A DNA stretch of 64,000 nucleotides from Bretschneidera sinensis (taxonomy: Eukaryota; Streptophyta; Magnoliopsida; Brassicales; Akaniaceae): contig CM043703.1 of assembly GCA_023935145.1 (NCBI GenBank), positions 24,749,727-24,813,726 on the forward strand, read 5' to 3'. The notes under the pieces are model-generated. The model did not search any database. It was not told the origin of the DNA and saw nothing but the letters and a program-made list of their open reading frames with translations. Both the position numbers and the translations under genes were made by a program. This document shows positions 11,640 to 22,321 of this stretch, in pieces; the stretch's first letter is position 1, and each line of letters opens with the position of its first letter.

Positions 11640-12191
11640 GTAGATGTTCTAATACAATGGCACAATTGATAATTGGGTTGTTGGCTTCTTTTTCCTTTGC
11701 ATTTGGTTTATTTCCATCAATAAAATGAAGCTAGTTCCTTATAGTAAAGTTCAATAATTAGTTTCTTTTTTAAAAGATCAGTCTTGAATGTATATTATTC
11801 TTTATAGCAAAGTTCGATACTTTTTTTCTTCTTTCAAAAGATCAACAGTTGAAGGAATGTTATGGAATACTTGCAATTACTTAGTCGAATTTACCAATTT
11901 ATAATTTCCATTTAATTTTTCAAGGTCATCAAGTTTGAAAGTGAAAAGAACTTCCAATCTTTTGAAAAGAAAAATCAAACCCCAATCTTTTGAAAGTGAA
12001 ACATATGCTTTCCTCCAAAGGAAATTTCAATAATAATCCAATTAAACCAGGAAAACATTACTTCTCTTAAAATTAATTCATGCTTTTGGTACACGGTGTG
12101 GAATTGCATTTTATTGATACAAATTAACTTATGAAATGAGGAGTAAAAACAAACTTTAAAATGGTAACAATCCTTTCAATTAGTTACTGCG
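11640..12191. other. Intergenic, no gene seen
   Basis: AT-rich. Contains short direct repetitions of TTTCTT/AAAGATCA-type sequence around 11763-11845 (AAAAGATCA with AGTTCGATA or AGTTCAATA occurs twice). No coding signal. Confidence 0.55.
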
Positions 12192-12530
12192 TGTTGATAT
12201 GCTCTTCTATCGGATTAAACAAAATTTGAGATTAATATTATAAAAATACTTTTAATATCATGCATGTGTGCGCAATAAATTGCATTGTTAACATCTTCTT
12301 TGCGTTTTACGAACTCAAAGCTAGAATATTATGAAAGACACAGAATATACAAGCAATACAATTTAATGCGCGTGCATGTATGCTAATAAGATTTTTATTA
12401 TTTTTTATTTTGCTAATTTCATTATTTTGTGTAATCCAATTGAACGTTTAATATGATAGAATAGCAAATCAACACGTGTGTAACGTGTGTTGGATGCTAT
12501 GCTATTTAACCTGATAGAAGAGCATAACAA
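12192..12530. mobile_element. Possible MITE (~340 bp) with terminal inverted repeats
   Basis: The left end carries TATGCTCTTCTATCGG and the right end its near inverse, CTGATAGAAGAGCATAACA (14-bp identical core). A third weaker copy (GATAGAATAGCAAATCA) lies inside at about 12458-12474. No open frame, AT-rich, typical MITE size. About 75 bp at 12411-12485 recur in inverted orientation at about 55315-55390, which supports a dispersed repeat family. No target duplication could be fixed. Confidence 0.4.
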
Positions 12531-12692
12531 ATTGTAGACTAATGAATTGAAACACTATTATTGTTTTAAATTTTAATTTTTATATTTAGGTAATTTTAAG
12601 TGCTTATGTATCCCAAGTGCAAGCATGGTGCCTACTCTTGCAACGTGCAATTTTAGTGTTTGATAAAATACGTTGGTAACCTATAATCCTCT

Positions 12693-13914
12693 TGTTGACC
12701 CGTATTTGATTTTAATAATGACAAAACACTACTTAAATTGCACTAACAGTTTTATCTAAGTGTTTAAGCGGCAAAAGCATTCAATACAGAACAAGACGTA
12801 TGAATACAATACGTACAAATACCAAAAGAAGATAAAAGATCTAGAATAGGCTCTAAGGTAATTGATTCACGTTGTAAATCTCTAATTTCAGTTACCTAGC
12901 TTAAACTATGGCTCACTTTACAAAAGACTTTGACAAAATAATCCGAAAAATGTCTTTAAGTAAAAAGAATTGTTTTTAAACATAAAAACTAGGTTTTGGG
13001 ACAACCCAGTCGACTAGGTCTCTGAATTAGTCGACTGGTAAAAAGGATAGTAAGTTCCCAGTCGACTGGTAAAAGGGACAGTAAGTTCTCAATCGACTGG
13101 TAACAAGACCCAATCGACTGATAACATGGCCCAGTCGACTGGTCCTATGACCCGATCAATGGTACTTGTCCTAAGCCTAAAAGTGAACTTTTTCTCTTAA
13201 CCCAGTCGATTGGTACAAGGACCTAGTTGACTGGTACAAGGACCCAGTTGACTGGTAATTCGAAAATATGACCGTTTGAGACGTGGGGCTTGAGCATTTA
13301 ATGCTTTAAACCTACCAAATCAATGTCTAACGACCATATAAGACCAAGGCTATAAAAAACCCATTAATGAGCATTTAGAAAAACAAGAAAGAAGACTCAA
13401 TTTGATTTGTAGCTCATTAGTACTCTTAAAGGCCTTAAAATTTTTTATTGTGAGCCATTCTTTAAGCTTTCTCTTGAAAGAGAGATAATCTTCATATTGT
13501 AAAGTATTCATTGCTATCTATCTGCCTTTCTTTTACATTTAATACCATTCATTGTAAAGAGAAAGAGTTGGTGTAACTCTTAGAGTGTTTAGGATTAAAC
13601 ACTTCTTTGTAACTTCTTTGTGGAAGAGAGTGATTGTAAGGTTTGTGCAACACCCGTGAAGTTGCTCGACTACATTTAGTGGATTACTTTAAGGAGGTTC
13701 CTTGAAGAGAGTGGACGTAAGATTGGAGAGATTTCGATATTGCCGAACCACTACAAACAGAGTTATATATTCTCTTCCTTTACTCCTTTAATTTCTAGCA
13801 TCTTATTTGTTGTGTGCCTTGCTTGATTAAATTGTCAAAAACTTATGTATTAATTAACAAAATGTTTTTAAAACTCAATTCAGCTCTCCTCTTGGGTTTG
13901 TACCTCGGTTTACA
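12693..13914 (+). repeat. 5' LTR of copia element A
   Basis: 1222 bp, TG...CA ends. U3 holds the CAGTCGACTGG array (13005-13257). A TATA box (TATAAAAAA, 13350-13358) follows, so transcription should start near 13380. The end is fixed by the adjoining primer-binding site. Confidence 0.9.
13005..13257 (+). promoter_or_regulatory. Array of CCAGTCGACTGG palindromes in U3 of element A
   Basis: About ten full or decayed copies of the 12-bp palindrome CCAGTCGACTGG, irregularly spaced by about 10-60 bp, most followed by TA. Decayed copies mostly show C-to-T or G-to-A changes (GATTGG, GTTGACTGG, CAATCGACTGG). It lies about 95 bp upstream of the TATA box, where LTR enhancers sit. Copies in the other LTRs: 52060-52219, 41792-42058, 49117-49362. 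Confidence 0.85.
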
Positions 13915-13915
13915 A

Positions 13916-13930
13916 TTTGTATCAGAGTTA
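13916..13930 (+). other. Primer-binding site of element A (tRNA-iMet type, decayed)
   Basis: TTTGTATCAGAGTTA one base after the LTR. Element B has the canonical TTGGTATCAGAGCC at the same place, so this is the same site with several changes. Confidence 0.8.
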
Positions 13931-13965
13931 CTCAATTTCAGGCTTAAAATCCTTGAGTTGATCTG

Positions 13966-14869
13966 ATGGCTTCAAATAGCTATATCAAAGGTCATTCCTA
14001 TACTAGACCTCATTTGTTCAATGCTCAAACTATAATTACTGGAAAAATAGAATGAAAATCTTTGTCGAATGATAAGATTATAATTTATAGGGAGTCATTG
14101 AGGAAGGACCTAGAATTCTTGCAAAGGAAATAATTATTGGAGAAATCTATCATACAATGCCTAAACTCAAAACGAAGTTTAATGAAGAGGATTGTAGAAT
14201 GATGTCTCTAAATAGTATAGCCACTAGTATGTTGCATTATGCTTTAGATATCTCTGAGTACAATAAAATTTCTGCATGTGTTTCGGCTAAAGAGATTTGG
14301 GATAAACTACAAGTTACATATGAGGGCACTAGCGAAGTTAAAAAATAAAATATTTATATGCTAGTGTTTAAGTATGAATCATTTAAAATGTCTCATAATG
14401 AAACAATTTCTCAACTGCACTAATGTTTCACCACTATTGTTAATAGTTTAAAGTTTATTGGTAGGAACATTGAGGAGTTTGAACTAACAAGGAAGATATT
14501 AAGATCTTTGCCATCTACTTGGAAAGCAAAGAAGACGGCCATAACGGAGGCCAAAGATCTCGACAAACTTGATGTCCAAACATTATTGATATACGAGATG
14601 GAAGAAATGAATCTCGGGGCCAATGATGGTGAGAAGAAAAAGAAAATGATTGCTCTCAAAGCCTCTACAAGAAACAAAGAGGAAAAAGAAAATGAGAGCA
14701 GTGAAGAAGATGGTGAAATAGTCTTAATCACCAAAAGATTTTACAAGTTTTTGAAAAAGAGCAAGAAACCTTACACAAAGTATTCCACTCCAAAAAGGGA
14801 ACCTATTGTGTGTTTTGGTTGCAATAAGCTCGGTCACATCAAGGCCAATTGTCTAACAATAAACAAATG
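13966..14869 (+). pseudogene. gag: Gag of copia element A, broken
   Basis: The ATG at 13966 begins MASNSYIKGHSYTRPHLF, matching B gag (42736). The copia gag core (UBN2 type) follows, with MPKLKTKFNEEDCRMM at 14157 and FEYNKISACVS-like sequence (SEYNKISACVSAKEIWDKL). The zinc knuckle CFGCNKLGHIKANC (CCHC pattern C-x2-C-x4-H-x4-C) is at 14811-14852, where the protein packages element RNA into virus-like particles. Breaks: a missing base near 14025 in the FNGSNYNYW region, stops near 14070 and 14346, another at about 14421, and a stop at 14868. The C-terminal half (14508-14869) is open and lysine/glutamate rich. Compared with B gag the block order is unchanged, so decay is by point changes and small indels only. 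Confidence 0.85.
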
Positions 14870-15908
14870 ATACAAGAGATTCGAAAAGAAAGCCATGATT
14901 GCAACCACTTGGAGTGATGATGAAGAAGAGGAATCTTCGGACAATGATGTTGGATATGAAGAAATTGGCAATCTTTGCTTGATAGCAGTCGATGATGAAA
15001 ATGAGGTATCGAATTCTTCCCCTTCTAATAATAATATTATTGTTAGTAGTAGTGAAGAATTAATTGAGGTAATTAATGAAATGCATGAAGAATTGAAGAA
15101 ATTAGATTCTAGAAATATTGCTCTTAAGAAGGAAGTCTAATCTCTTTCTAAAGAAATGGAAGGTCTAAAAGAAGAAAAATAAAACTATCTTCTATGCTTT
15201 ATAACTCATCACAAGATTTTTTGAAAAATGAAAATGATGTTTTAAAAAAGAAAGTAATAGAATTAAATAGCAGCATATCTAGGCTTATTCTTGGAAAATA
15301 AAAACTAGATGAAGCCGGATTTTCCTCCACTAGGCAAACAAAAATCAAAAGAGACTTTGTTCATGAAAACAATAAGTGTGGATGAACCCTCCACCTCTAA
15401 GGTCACTAGCAAGATCAAGAGTTCTCCTTCAAAGTATACTAGTAAGCCTAAGAATGTAAATTTAAATTCAAATGCTGAGAATTCTAATGCATATGCTAGA
15501 GATAGAAATCCTAGAAATACATATGCAGATATCTATGCTCATCCAAGATATGCAAATGCTAAGAATAGTCTTTCAAGGCATGCATATGCTAGAAATGCAC
15601 ATCCTAGAAATTACCATCATGCATATCCTAGAGATAACATGTATCTTCATAACTCTCATGCTAGAAACATGTATCCTAAGAATCCTTATCCAAGGAACTA
15701 TAGGCATACATATTCAAGACATCCTAGAAATTTCAATAACTATCATACTAGGATCATGCATCATCAACATGTCAACAATTATAGAGCACCTTATAATGTT
15801 AAGAAAGTATGTGTCCTTAAAGGATCTGTATTTTATAGGACTAACCCCAAAAGACTCAAGAAATTTAGGGTACCTAAAAGTGCAATTGTATATCCTTGTA
15901 TAATGTAG
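14870..15908 (+). pseudogene. Acidic coiled-coil and basic repeat linker between gag and protease (element A)
   Basis: 14895-15140 encodes an acidic, serine-rich segment (TWSDDEEEESSDNDVGYEE) followed by a heptad-like stretch (ELIEVINEMHEELKKL) likely to form a coiled coil. Several stops follow. 15309-15908 is a 199-codon open frame that turns strongly basic, with tandem degenerate units of the form HARN-YPRN (HAYARNAHPRN, NMYPKNPYPRN) at about 15470-15760. This is the linker that SIRE-like polyproteins carry between the gag zinc knuckle and the protease. The repeat suggests RNA binding or a disordered spacer, but that is inference. The frame just ahead of the protease motif ends at 15908. 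Confidence 0.6.
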
Positions 15909-15937
15909 ATATGTCTCCACACCAAAGAAAAAGGTAA

Positions 15938-17340
15938 CTATTGGTACCTTGATAGTGGATGCTCAAAGCACATGACCGATGATCAAAGCATGTTCAAAGA
16001 ACTAACTCTAATGGATGGCGGACATGTCACCATTGGAGACAACACAAAGATAAAGATTATCGGGCATGACAAACTAGGTAATGATTCCTTAACTATTGAC
16101 CATGTTTTATATGAGCAAGGCTTTAAGAAAAATTTACTTAGTATTAGTTAACTATATGAAAAAGGCTACAAAGTCATATTTGAATCCTCTCATTGTCTAG
16201 TAATAGACATCAAGAGTAACAAGATCAAGTTTGTTGGTCATAGACATGACAATGTCTATCTGGTTGATTTAAAATCTTTACATTTAGAAAGAGAAAAATG
16301 TTTTCTCGCTTTTAGTGAAAACCCATGGCGATGGCATAGAAGGCTTGGCCATGTGCACATGGATTTGCTTAAAATTATTTCAAGAAAAGATTTAGTTGTT
16401 GGACTTCCAAAAGTCAAATTTGAAAAAGACAAGGTTTGCGATGCTTGTCAAATGGGAAAGCAAACTAGAATTTTTTTAAATAAAAAAATGTAATCTCAAC
16501 CTCTAAACCATTGGAACTTTTACATATGGACTTGTTTGGTCCAATAAGCACCATTAGTCTAGGTGGCCATCAATATGCTCTTGTTATTATTGATGATTAT
16601 TCAAGATTTACATTTGTTATTTTTATTGCTTACAAGGGTGAAGCCTATGAAGGATTTGTAAACTTTTGCAAGAAGATTCAAAATGAAAAAGAATTTTTTT
16701 ATCTCAAGTATTAGAAGTTATCATGGAAAAGAATTTGAAAACCAAAGTTTTTCAAAATTTTGTGAAGAAAATGGAATTGATCACAATTTTTCAGGTCCTA
16801 GAACTCCTCAACAAAATGGTGTTGTTGAGAGGAAAAATAGAGTTCTAGAAGAATTTGCTAGAACCATGCTTTGTGAAAATAGTTTGCCAAAATACTTTTG
16901 GGTGGAAGCCATAAATACTTCTTGCTATGTTTTAAATAGAGTATTAATTAGGCATATGCTTGATAAAACTCCATATGAACTATAGAAAGGTAGAAAGCCT
17001 AATATCTCTTACTTTCGTACTTTTGGTTGTAAGTGTTTCATCCTAAATAACAATAAAACTAATTTAGGTAAATTTGACTCCAAGACCGATGAAGGGATAT
17101 TCTTAGGATATTCAATCTCTAGTAAAGCTTATAGAGTCTTTAACAAAAGAACTCTAGTGGTTGAAGAATCCGTACATGTTACTTTTGATGAGTCTAACTC
17201 AATTAGTAGTAGAATAGTATCTCTTAATGATGATGTAGATTTTATTCCAAGAATGGATACATCTACTCCCATTGTTGACCCGAAGGAAAGCCAATCTCAA
17301 ACAAATCAAGAGCTAGATGCTCTTAATCATGATTAACCAT
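15938..17340 (+). pseudogene. pol: Protease motif and integrase of element A, broken
   Basis: WYLDSGCSKHMTDD at 15938-15979 is the copia aspartic protease block (D-S-G). The GAG-pre-integrase zinc region, with HRRLGHVHMDLL and CDACQMGKQTR, is at about 16330-16470. The integrase core begins LLHMDLFGPIS (first catalytic Asp, 16514-16546). The second block reads RSYHGKEFEN (about 16711-16740): the family has Asp where Tyr stands, so the catalytic triad is broken. The third block GVVERKNRV keeps its Glu (about 16820-16846). There is a frame change at about 16700 and stops at 16149, 16491, 16983 and 17333. Integrase inserts the cDNA into host DNA; this copy cannot. Confidence 0.85.
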
Positions 17341-17479
17341 TTACAAGTCAACAAGAGGATGGTCTTCCCAGAGATTGAAGGTATGTGAATTATCATCCAA
17401 TCGATCAAGTGATTGGTGATCCTTCACAAGGGGTAAGAACTCGATCTTCTATGAGAAATATATGCAATTGTGTAGCTTA

Positions 17480-18500
17480 TTGATCTCAAGTAAAACCTAA
17501 GACTTTTTTAGAAGCCGAAAAAGATGTTGATTAGATAAATGTTATACAAGAAGAATTAAATCAATTTGAAAAAAATAAAGTATAGACTCTAGTTCCTAGA
17601 CCAAAGAATCATACAATCATAGGAACTAAATAGGTATAGAGAAATAAAATGGATGAAAATGGAATAGTAACTAGGAACAAGGCTAGACTAGCTGCTAAGG
17701 GTTACAATCAAGAAGAATGAATAGATTTTGATGAGGCTTATGCTCCTGTAGCTAGATTAGAAGCCATTCGTATGTTATAAGCCTTTGCATGCTTTAATAA
17801 GTTTAAGTTATTTCAAATGGATGTGAAAAGTGCATTTTTAAATGGTTTTATAGAAGAGAAGGTTTATGTTGAGCAACCTCTTGGTTTTGAAAATTCTAGT
17901 ATTCCAAACCATGTTTATAAGCTTTCTAAAGCTCTCTATAGGTTGAACCAAGCTCCAAAAGCATGGTAAGAAAGGCTAAGTAAATTTTTACTTGAAAATG
18001 GTTTTACTAGAGGAAAAATAGATACAACTCTCTTTACAAAAACTCACAAAAATGACATACTATTAGTCCAAATATATGTTGATGATATTATATTTGGTTC
18101 CTCTAATGAATCTATATGTCAAGATTTTTCTAAGTGTATGTAAGGTGAATTGTAAATGAGAATGATGGGAAAGCGTACCTACTTCTTTGGACTCCAAATC
18201 AAACAATTGAAAGGAGACATCTTCATCAATCAATAAAAATACACTAAAGACCTATTAAAGAGGTTTGGGATGGAGAGTTCAAAATCTGTTGGCACCCCTA
18301 TGAGAACCTCTATAAAACTTAACATAGATGAGGGAGGTAAGTGTGCAGATACTAAAACTTATAGAAGCATGATAAGAGCTTTACTATATCTAATTGTAAG
18401 TAGACCCAATATAATGTTTAGTGTATGCATGTGTGCTAGATTTCAAGCTAATCCTAAGGAATCACATATTATTGCCGTGAAAATAATCCTAAGATATTTG
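17480..18500 (+). pseudogene. pol: Reverse transcriptase of element A, broken
   Basis: Copia RT blocks in order: LNQFEKNKV and LVPRPKN (17555-17610), MDVKSAFLNGF (17818-17850), YKLSKALYGLNQAPKAW (17917-17967), the catalytic YVDDIIFGSSNE (18076-18111, both Asp kept) and YFFGLQIKQLKGDIF (18181-18225). TAG stops stand where Trp is expected (for example 17533, 17584, 17632, 17638), and TAA or TGA stops occur at 17718, 17778, 17967, 18141, 18153 and 18234. Most premature stops fit single G-to-A or C-to-T changes. Confidence 0.88.
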
Positions 18501-18543
18501 CAAGGAACTCAAAATCTAGGTTTATGGTATTCTAGAAAATAAA

Positions 18544-19013
18544 TTTTTGAGCTTGTTGGGTACTCAGATGCTGATTTTGCTGGTTGTAAGCTAGATAGAA
18601 GAATCACTAGTGGAACATGCCAATTTCTAGGTCCTATGTTCACCTCTTGGTTTTCTAAAAAACAAAATTCAGTTGTACTATCAATCACCAAAGCAGAATA
18701 TATAGCCGTCGGAAATTGTTGTGCACAAGTTTTGTGGATGAAACAACAACTAGAAGATTATGACATGTATTTTCAAAATATTCCAATTCATTGTGACAAT
18801 ACTAGTGCTATCAACTTGACAAAAAACCAAATTCAACATTCGAGAACCAAACACATTGAGATAAGACATCACTTCATAAGAGATCATGCTCAAAAGGGTT
18901 ATATTAGATTAGAATTCAATCATTCGGAAGATCAAATTGCTGATATTCTTACTAAGTCCTTGAATGAAGATAGCTTTTGTAAGATAAGACTATTAATGGG
19001 TTTAACAAACTAA
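18544..19013 (+). pseudogene. pol: RNase H of element A
   Basis: GYSDADFAGCKLDRR (about 18559-18603), SWFSKKQNSVVLSITKAEYIA (about 18646-18708) and HCDNTSAINLTKNQ with KHIEIRHHFIRD (18790-18890) are the conserved blocks of copia RNase H. It degrades the RNA strand during cDNA synthesis. 18636-19013 is a single open frame ending with a natural-looking stop (KIRLLMGLTN), the best preserved part of this pol. A TAA stop at 18540 separates it from the RT. Confidence 0.88.
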
Positions 19014-19707
19014 GAACATATGTATGTTTGATTGCATCTACATTCATCATATGTATACTTGTCATTAAGTGAATGAATATTAACTCCTATTTAATACCTT
19101 TCTCACTCAAAAATGGCATAGATAAATTATTTCTTGCAAAATTCCAGCTTGGAGCTCAAAATTTTATGATTTTTGATAGATCCAATCGACTAGTTAGATG
19201 ACCGAATCGATTGGTATCTCACTATCCATTTACTCAGTCGACCAATTGGGTTAATCCAGTCGATTGGTAACTCACTGCCCATTTTACCAGTCGATTGGTA
19301 CAAGGACCTAGTCGACTGGTATCACAAGACAAGTTTGGAGCCCAAAATTTGAAATTTTTTGATGGACCCAGTCGACTAATGGGGTTAATCCAGTCGACTG
19401 GTGTGTTACTGCCAATTTTACCAGTCGACTGGTATATTGAAAAATCCCTAAATTATGAAGAGGTCAGTCAACTGGTATTGGTATTGCGATTCTATATGTA
19501 GTCTCTTCATTTTTTTTTCCATATTTCACGCCATTTTTACAAAACTCTAACTTTCTCTCTCTAAAAAATCCTGGCTTTCAGTCTCTAATCTCTTGAAATC
19601 ACTTAAAAGAACCAATAACCATCCTTCAAATCACCTTATTTTCAATTTTCACAGTTGAATCTTCACCATTTTCACCAAAAACCTCTCACCAAACGTGATT
19701 TTCCAAA
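19014..19707 (+). promoter_or_regulatory. Internal spacer of element A with a second palindrome array
   Basis: Between the pol stop and the extra ORF. 19181-19476 repeats the LTR motif CAGTCGACTGG about ten times. The block is itself partly duplicated: 19148-19333 and 19334-about 19445 share the order TTGGAGC-CAAAATTT, TTTTTGAT, two palindromes and ACTGCC-ATTTTACCAG. The ORF's ATG is 230 bp further on. In the LTRs the same motif lies upstream of the TATA box, so this could be an internal promoter or enhancer for a separate transcript of the downstream ORF. That is inference. Confidence 0.65.
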
Positions 19708-19992
19708 ATGTCTGAGAGAATTCGCATCAAGATAATCGTTTCCGAACCTCGAGTGCCAAAAAGGTTTAGAACACGGAAAGCCTTGGCGTCGGACTCAAGA
19801 AGGAAAGGGGTTACAGGTTCTTCGAGCAAGCAAGCGAGAATCGAGCTTGATGACTCACTCTTTTGGAGTCTAGGTGTCAAAAACATGTATAATACTATTA
19901 TTCGACATAAGAAAATCATGACGGGTAGATTTTGATTCAATTCGTCATGCCAACTTTGATATTTTGTCTGCTTTTGAGGAAATAAGCCTTAT
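19708..19992 (+). pseudogene. Extra downstream ORF of element A, part 1 (interrupted by G)
   Basis: The ATG at 19708 opens a basic N-terminus (MSERIRIKIIVSEPRVPKRF). It is followed by LDDSLFWSLGVKNMYNTII, resembling the start of the 'putative plant transposon protein' domain that SIRE-like copia elements carry after pol. A TGA at 19933 interrupts the frame; DSIRHANFDILSAFEEIS continues in another frame up to the insertion of element G at 19992/19993. The remainder is at 50082-51108. Function unknown; in SIRE-type elements an ORF at this place has been called env-like. No signal peptide or membrane helix is visible here. Confidence 0.7.
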
Positions 19993-22300
19993 TGTAACGA
20001 CCCATCCCGGGTTGGCCACCCCTGAGACGTGTCGTCACTTTTTGAAATTCCAGCACGACACATATATACAACAATATAAAAATACCAACTGAAATTATCT
20101 ACATACATAAATCCTCAACCATCAACTAGGGAGTTATATTAATAAGATCCTAACTGAAAAATTATATACAACATATTATACATGAATATTTAAAAATATT
20201 TTTTTTCCTTTCCATTAGTCTGAGGATATTGACCACGTGGCTTATGGATAATGACTCAGTCTGAATCTCAGCTCACCAATCTATATGTCCTGCCTGCTAC
20301 CTGAAATTATTTAACAATGAGGAGTGAACTTCACATGCTTAATGAATTAAATTTACTAGAAGTATCCAATTTGTATAACTCCAGTCACATCTTATAATTC
20401 AATTATTCAAATCTTCCAATATTCATTCATTTATATCTCATATAATTCGATAATAACATTCTATTATCACTACACATATCATAATCCTCATCATTTATCA
20501 ATCTCCTCTTAAGTTAATCATCAAATATATCAATCTTTCTTCTCATATATTTAATCATCTTGAGACTATCAATTCAACCTCATAATTACCTCGTTATGAG
20601 ATTCACAGTATATAATCAATCATTTAGATAATTCTTATCATATCATACTTTAATATTTCTTTCTCATCATATATGTCTCTCTGTGAGACTCATTCATCTA
20701 TCAATAAACTCACAATCAAGAATAATCAATATTTAAAACAAATGCAATGCATGAATTTAAATTATATTATTATTTGGGAATATTTTCCCATATATCGACA
20801 TCTTTTAGCTTAGATCGACTGCCTTTCCCGTTATTTTATTTCATTTAGACCAGCTGCCTTCTCGATTCTTTTATTTCCAACTTATACTGACTGTCACAGT
20901 TCTTTTATTTCATTTAGATCGGCTATTTTCTTGGTTCTTTCATTTCCAGCATATACCTGTTGTCACGATTTCATTTAGACTGGATGCTTTCCCGGTTCTT
21001 TTATTTTTAGAATATACCGGTTGTCACAGTTTCATTTAGACCGACTGCCTTCCCGATTCTTTTATTTCCAGCATATACCGGCTGTCACGGTTCTGTTATT
21101 TCATTTAGACTGACTGTCTTCCCGTTCTTTTATTTCATTTAGACTGGAAGCCTTCCCAGTTCTTTTTATTTCATGCATATGCATATGAACAATAATATAA
21201 AAACAAACATACATTCAAACATTCAATTTAGCTACCAGCTCTTTCTCAAAATTTTTTTTTTTATCATATTCATTAAATTATCTCCTCATAGATCATATCA
21301 AATTATCAATTATAGTTTGTCAAGAATTTCATTTATGCCTTCATTATATATTTAATCAACTCATTATTTCAATAATATTACTTCTCATATCATAAATCTT
21401 TAACATGTCAATTATTCCTATCATATCGATCAACCAACTTTCATATATAATCCAATCATAGTTTAATAATTAATTCAAATATCATCACTTTATATTTCAT
21501 ATTTATCTCGATTACTAAAAGTAAATCTAACTCACCACGTAGTACTTATAGCTACCCGTGGATCACCTCCTTGCCTTTCCTACTCCTTTCAGCAATTTCC
21601 CCCGATTGCTGATTGTCAACACATGACATAATATTTATATTAAAATTTCTAATTTATACTTCAATTTTCAAAGAATTCATACCCTTTAAAATTCTACATT
21701 GAATTCCAGGTAATTTCATGTATGCTAAATTTCAAAAATAAAATTCACATTATTACCTTTTGTTTTTCTTAAAACTTCCATTGAATCTTTATAAAATTCT
21801 CCCATAAATCTCTTCAAAATTTCAATATTTTAACATTTCTTTGGGTTCTTAGGTGTTTAAATAAATAGAGTAATTTGAATTGAAGAAAGAATAAAATCAA
21901 ACAGGATTTGGTAAAAATAATAAAACATAAACTAAAAACTACGTTTTATTTTAACTTCCCCCTGCTACCACCGTCTATATATTTTGTGCTATCTCACATG
22001 CAAAATTTGTAATATGGGCAACACCTGGACATCCAGGTGTTGTCTTTTTTTTTTTTTTTTTTTATTTTTTTTTATTTTTCTTTATTTCTTTTTTTTTATT
22101 TTTATTTTTCTTTGTAATTACACCACCACGCGTCCAATTTTTTTTTTCTTTTTCTTTGTAACTACACCCCAGCACGCATCCAGTTTTTTTTAAAGAATTA
22201 TTTTATTCAATAATAAATCTTTCATGTATATATTATTTATTTCGATGTAATATCTATCAAATTACTTCTTTACCCTTATTTTAAGAACACAAGTGTTACA
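19993..22300 (-). repeat. 3' LTR of chromovirus G
   Basis: 2308 bp. Contains a CGGT-rich minisatellite (20806-21172), a 22-bp inverted repeat with a two-base centre (22019-22042, palindromic in the other LTR) and T-rich tracts (22043-22110). The element's transcript runs leftwards. Confidence 0.9.
20806..21172. repeat. Minisatellite inside the LTR of G (left copy)
   Basis: Alternating units of about 35 bp, TTTTATTTCATTTAGACCGG + CTGCCTTCCCGGTTC and TTTTATTTCCAGCATATACC + GGCTGTCACGGTTC, five to six pairs. Each unit has short inverted CCGG/ACCG elements. The right LTR has the same array, somewhat longer (40020-40421). Confidence 0.85.
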
Positions 22301-22315
22301 ATTCTACCCACTTTA
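22301..22315 (-). other. Polypurine tract of chromovirus G
   Basis: On the minus strand TAAAGTGGGTAGAAT lies directly before the 3' LTR start (TGTAACAC), the expected place for second-strand priming. Confidence 0.65.
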
Positions 22316-22321
22316 TAAAAA

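Noticed and set aside
13005..13257. Repeated CAGTCGACTGG units as a CRISPR-like array
   Set aside because: Spacing is irregular, units are palindromes of 12 bp inside a plant LTR, and the array is shared by all LTRs of the family.
21984..22193. Phe-rich open frame
   Set aside because: Reads through T-tracts of the G LTR; composition artefact.
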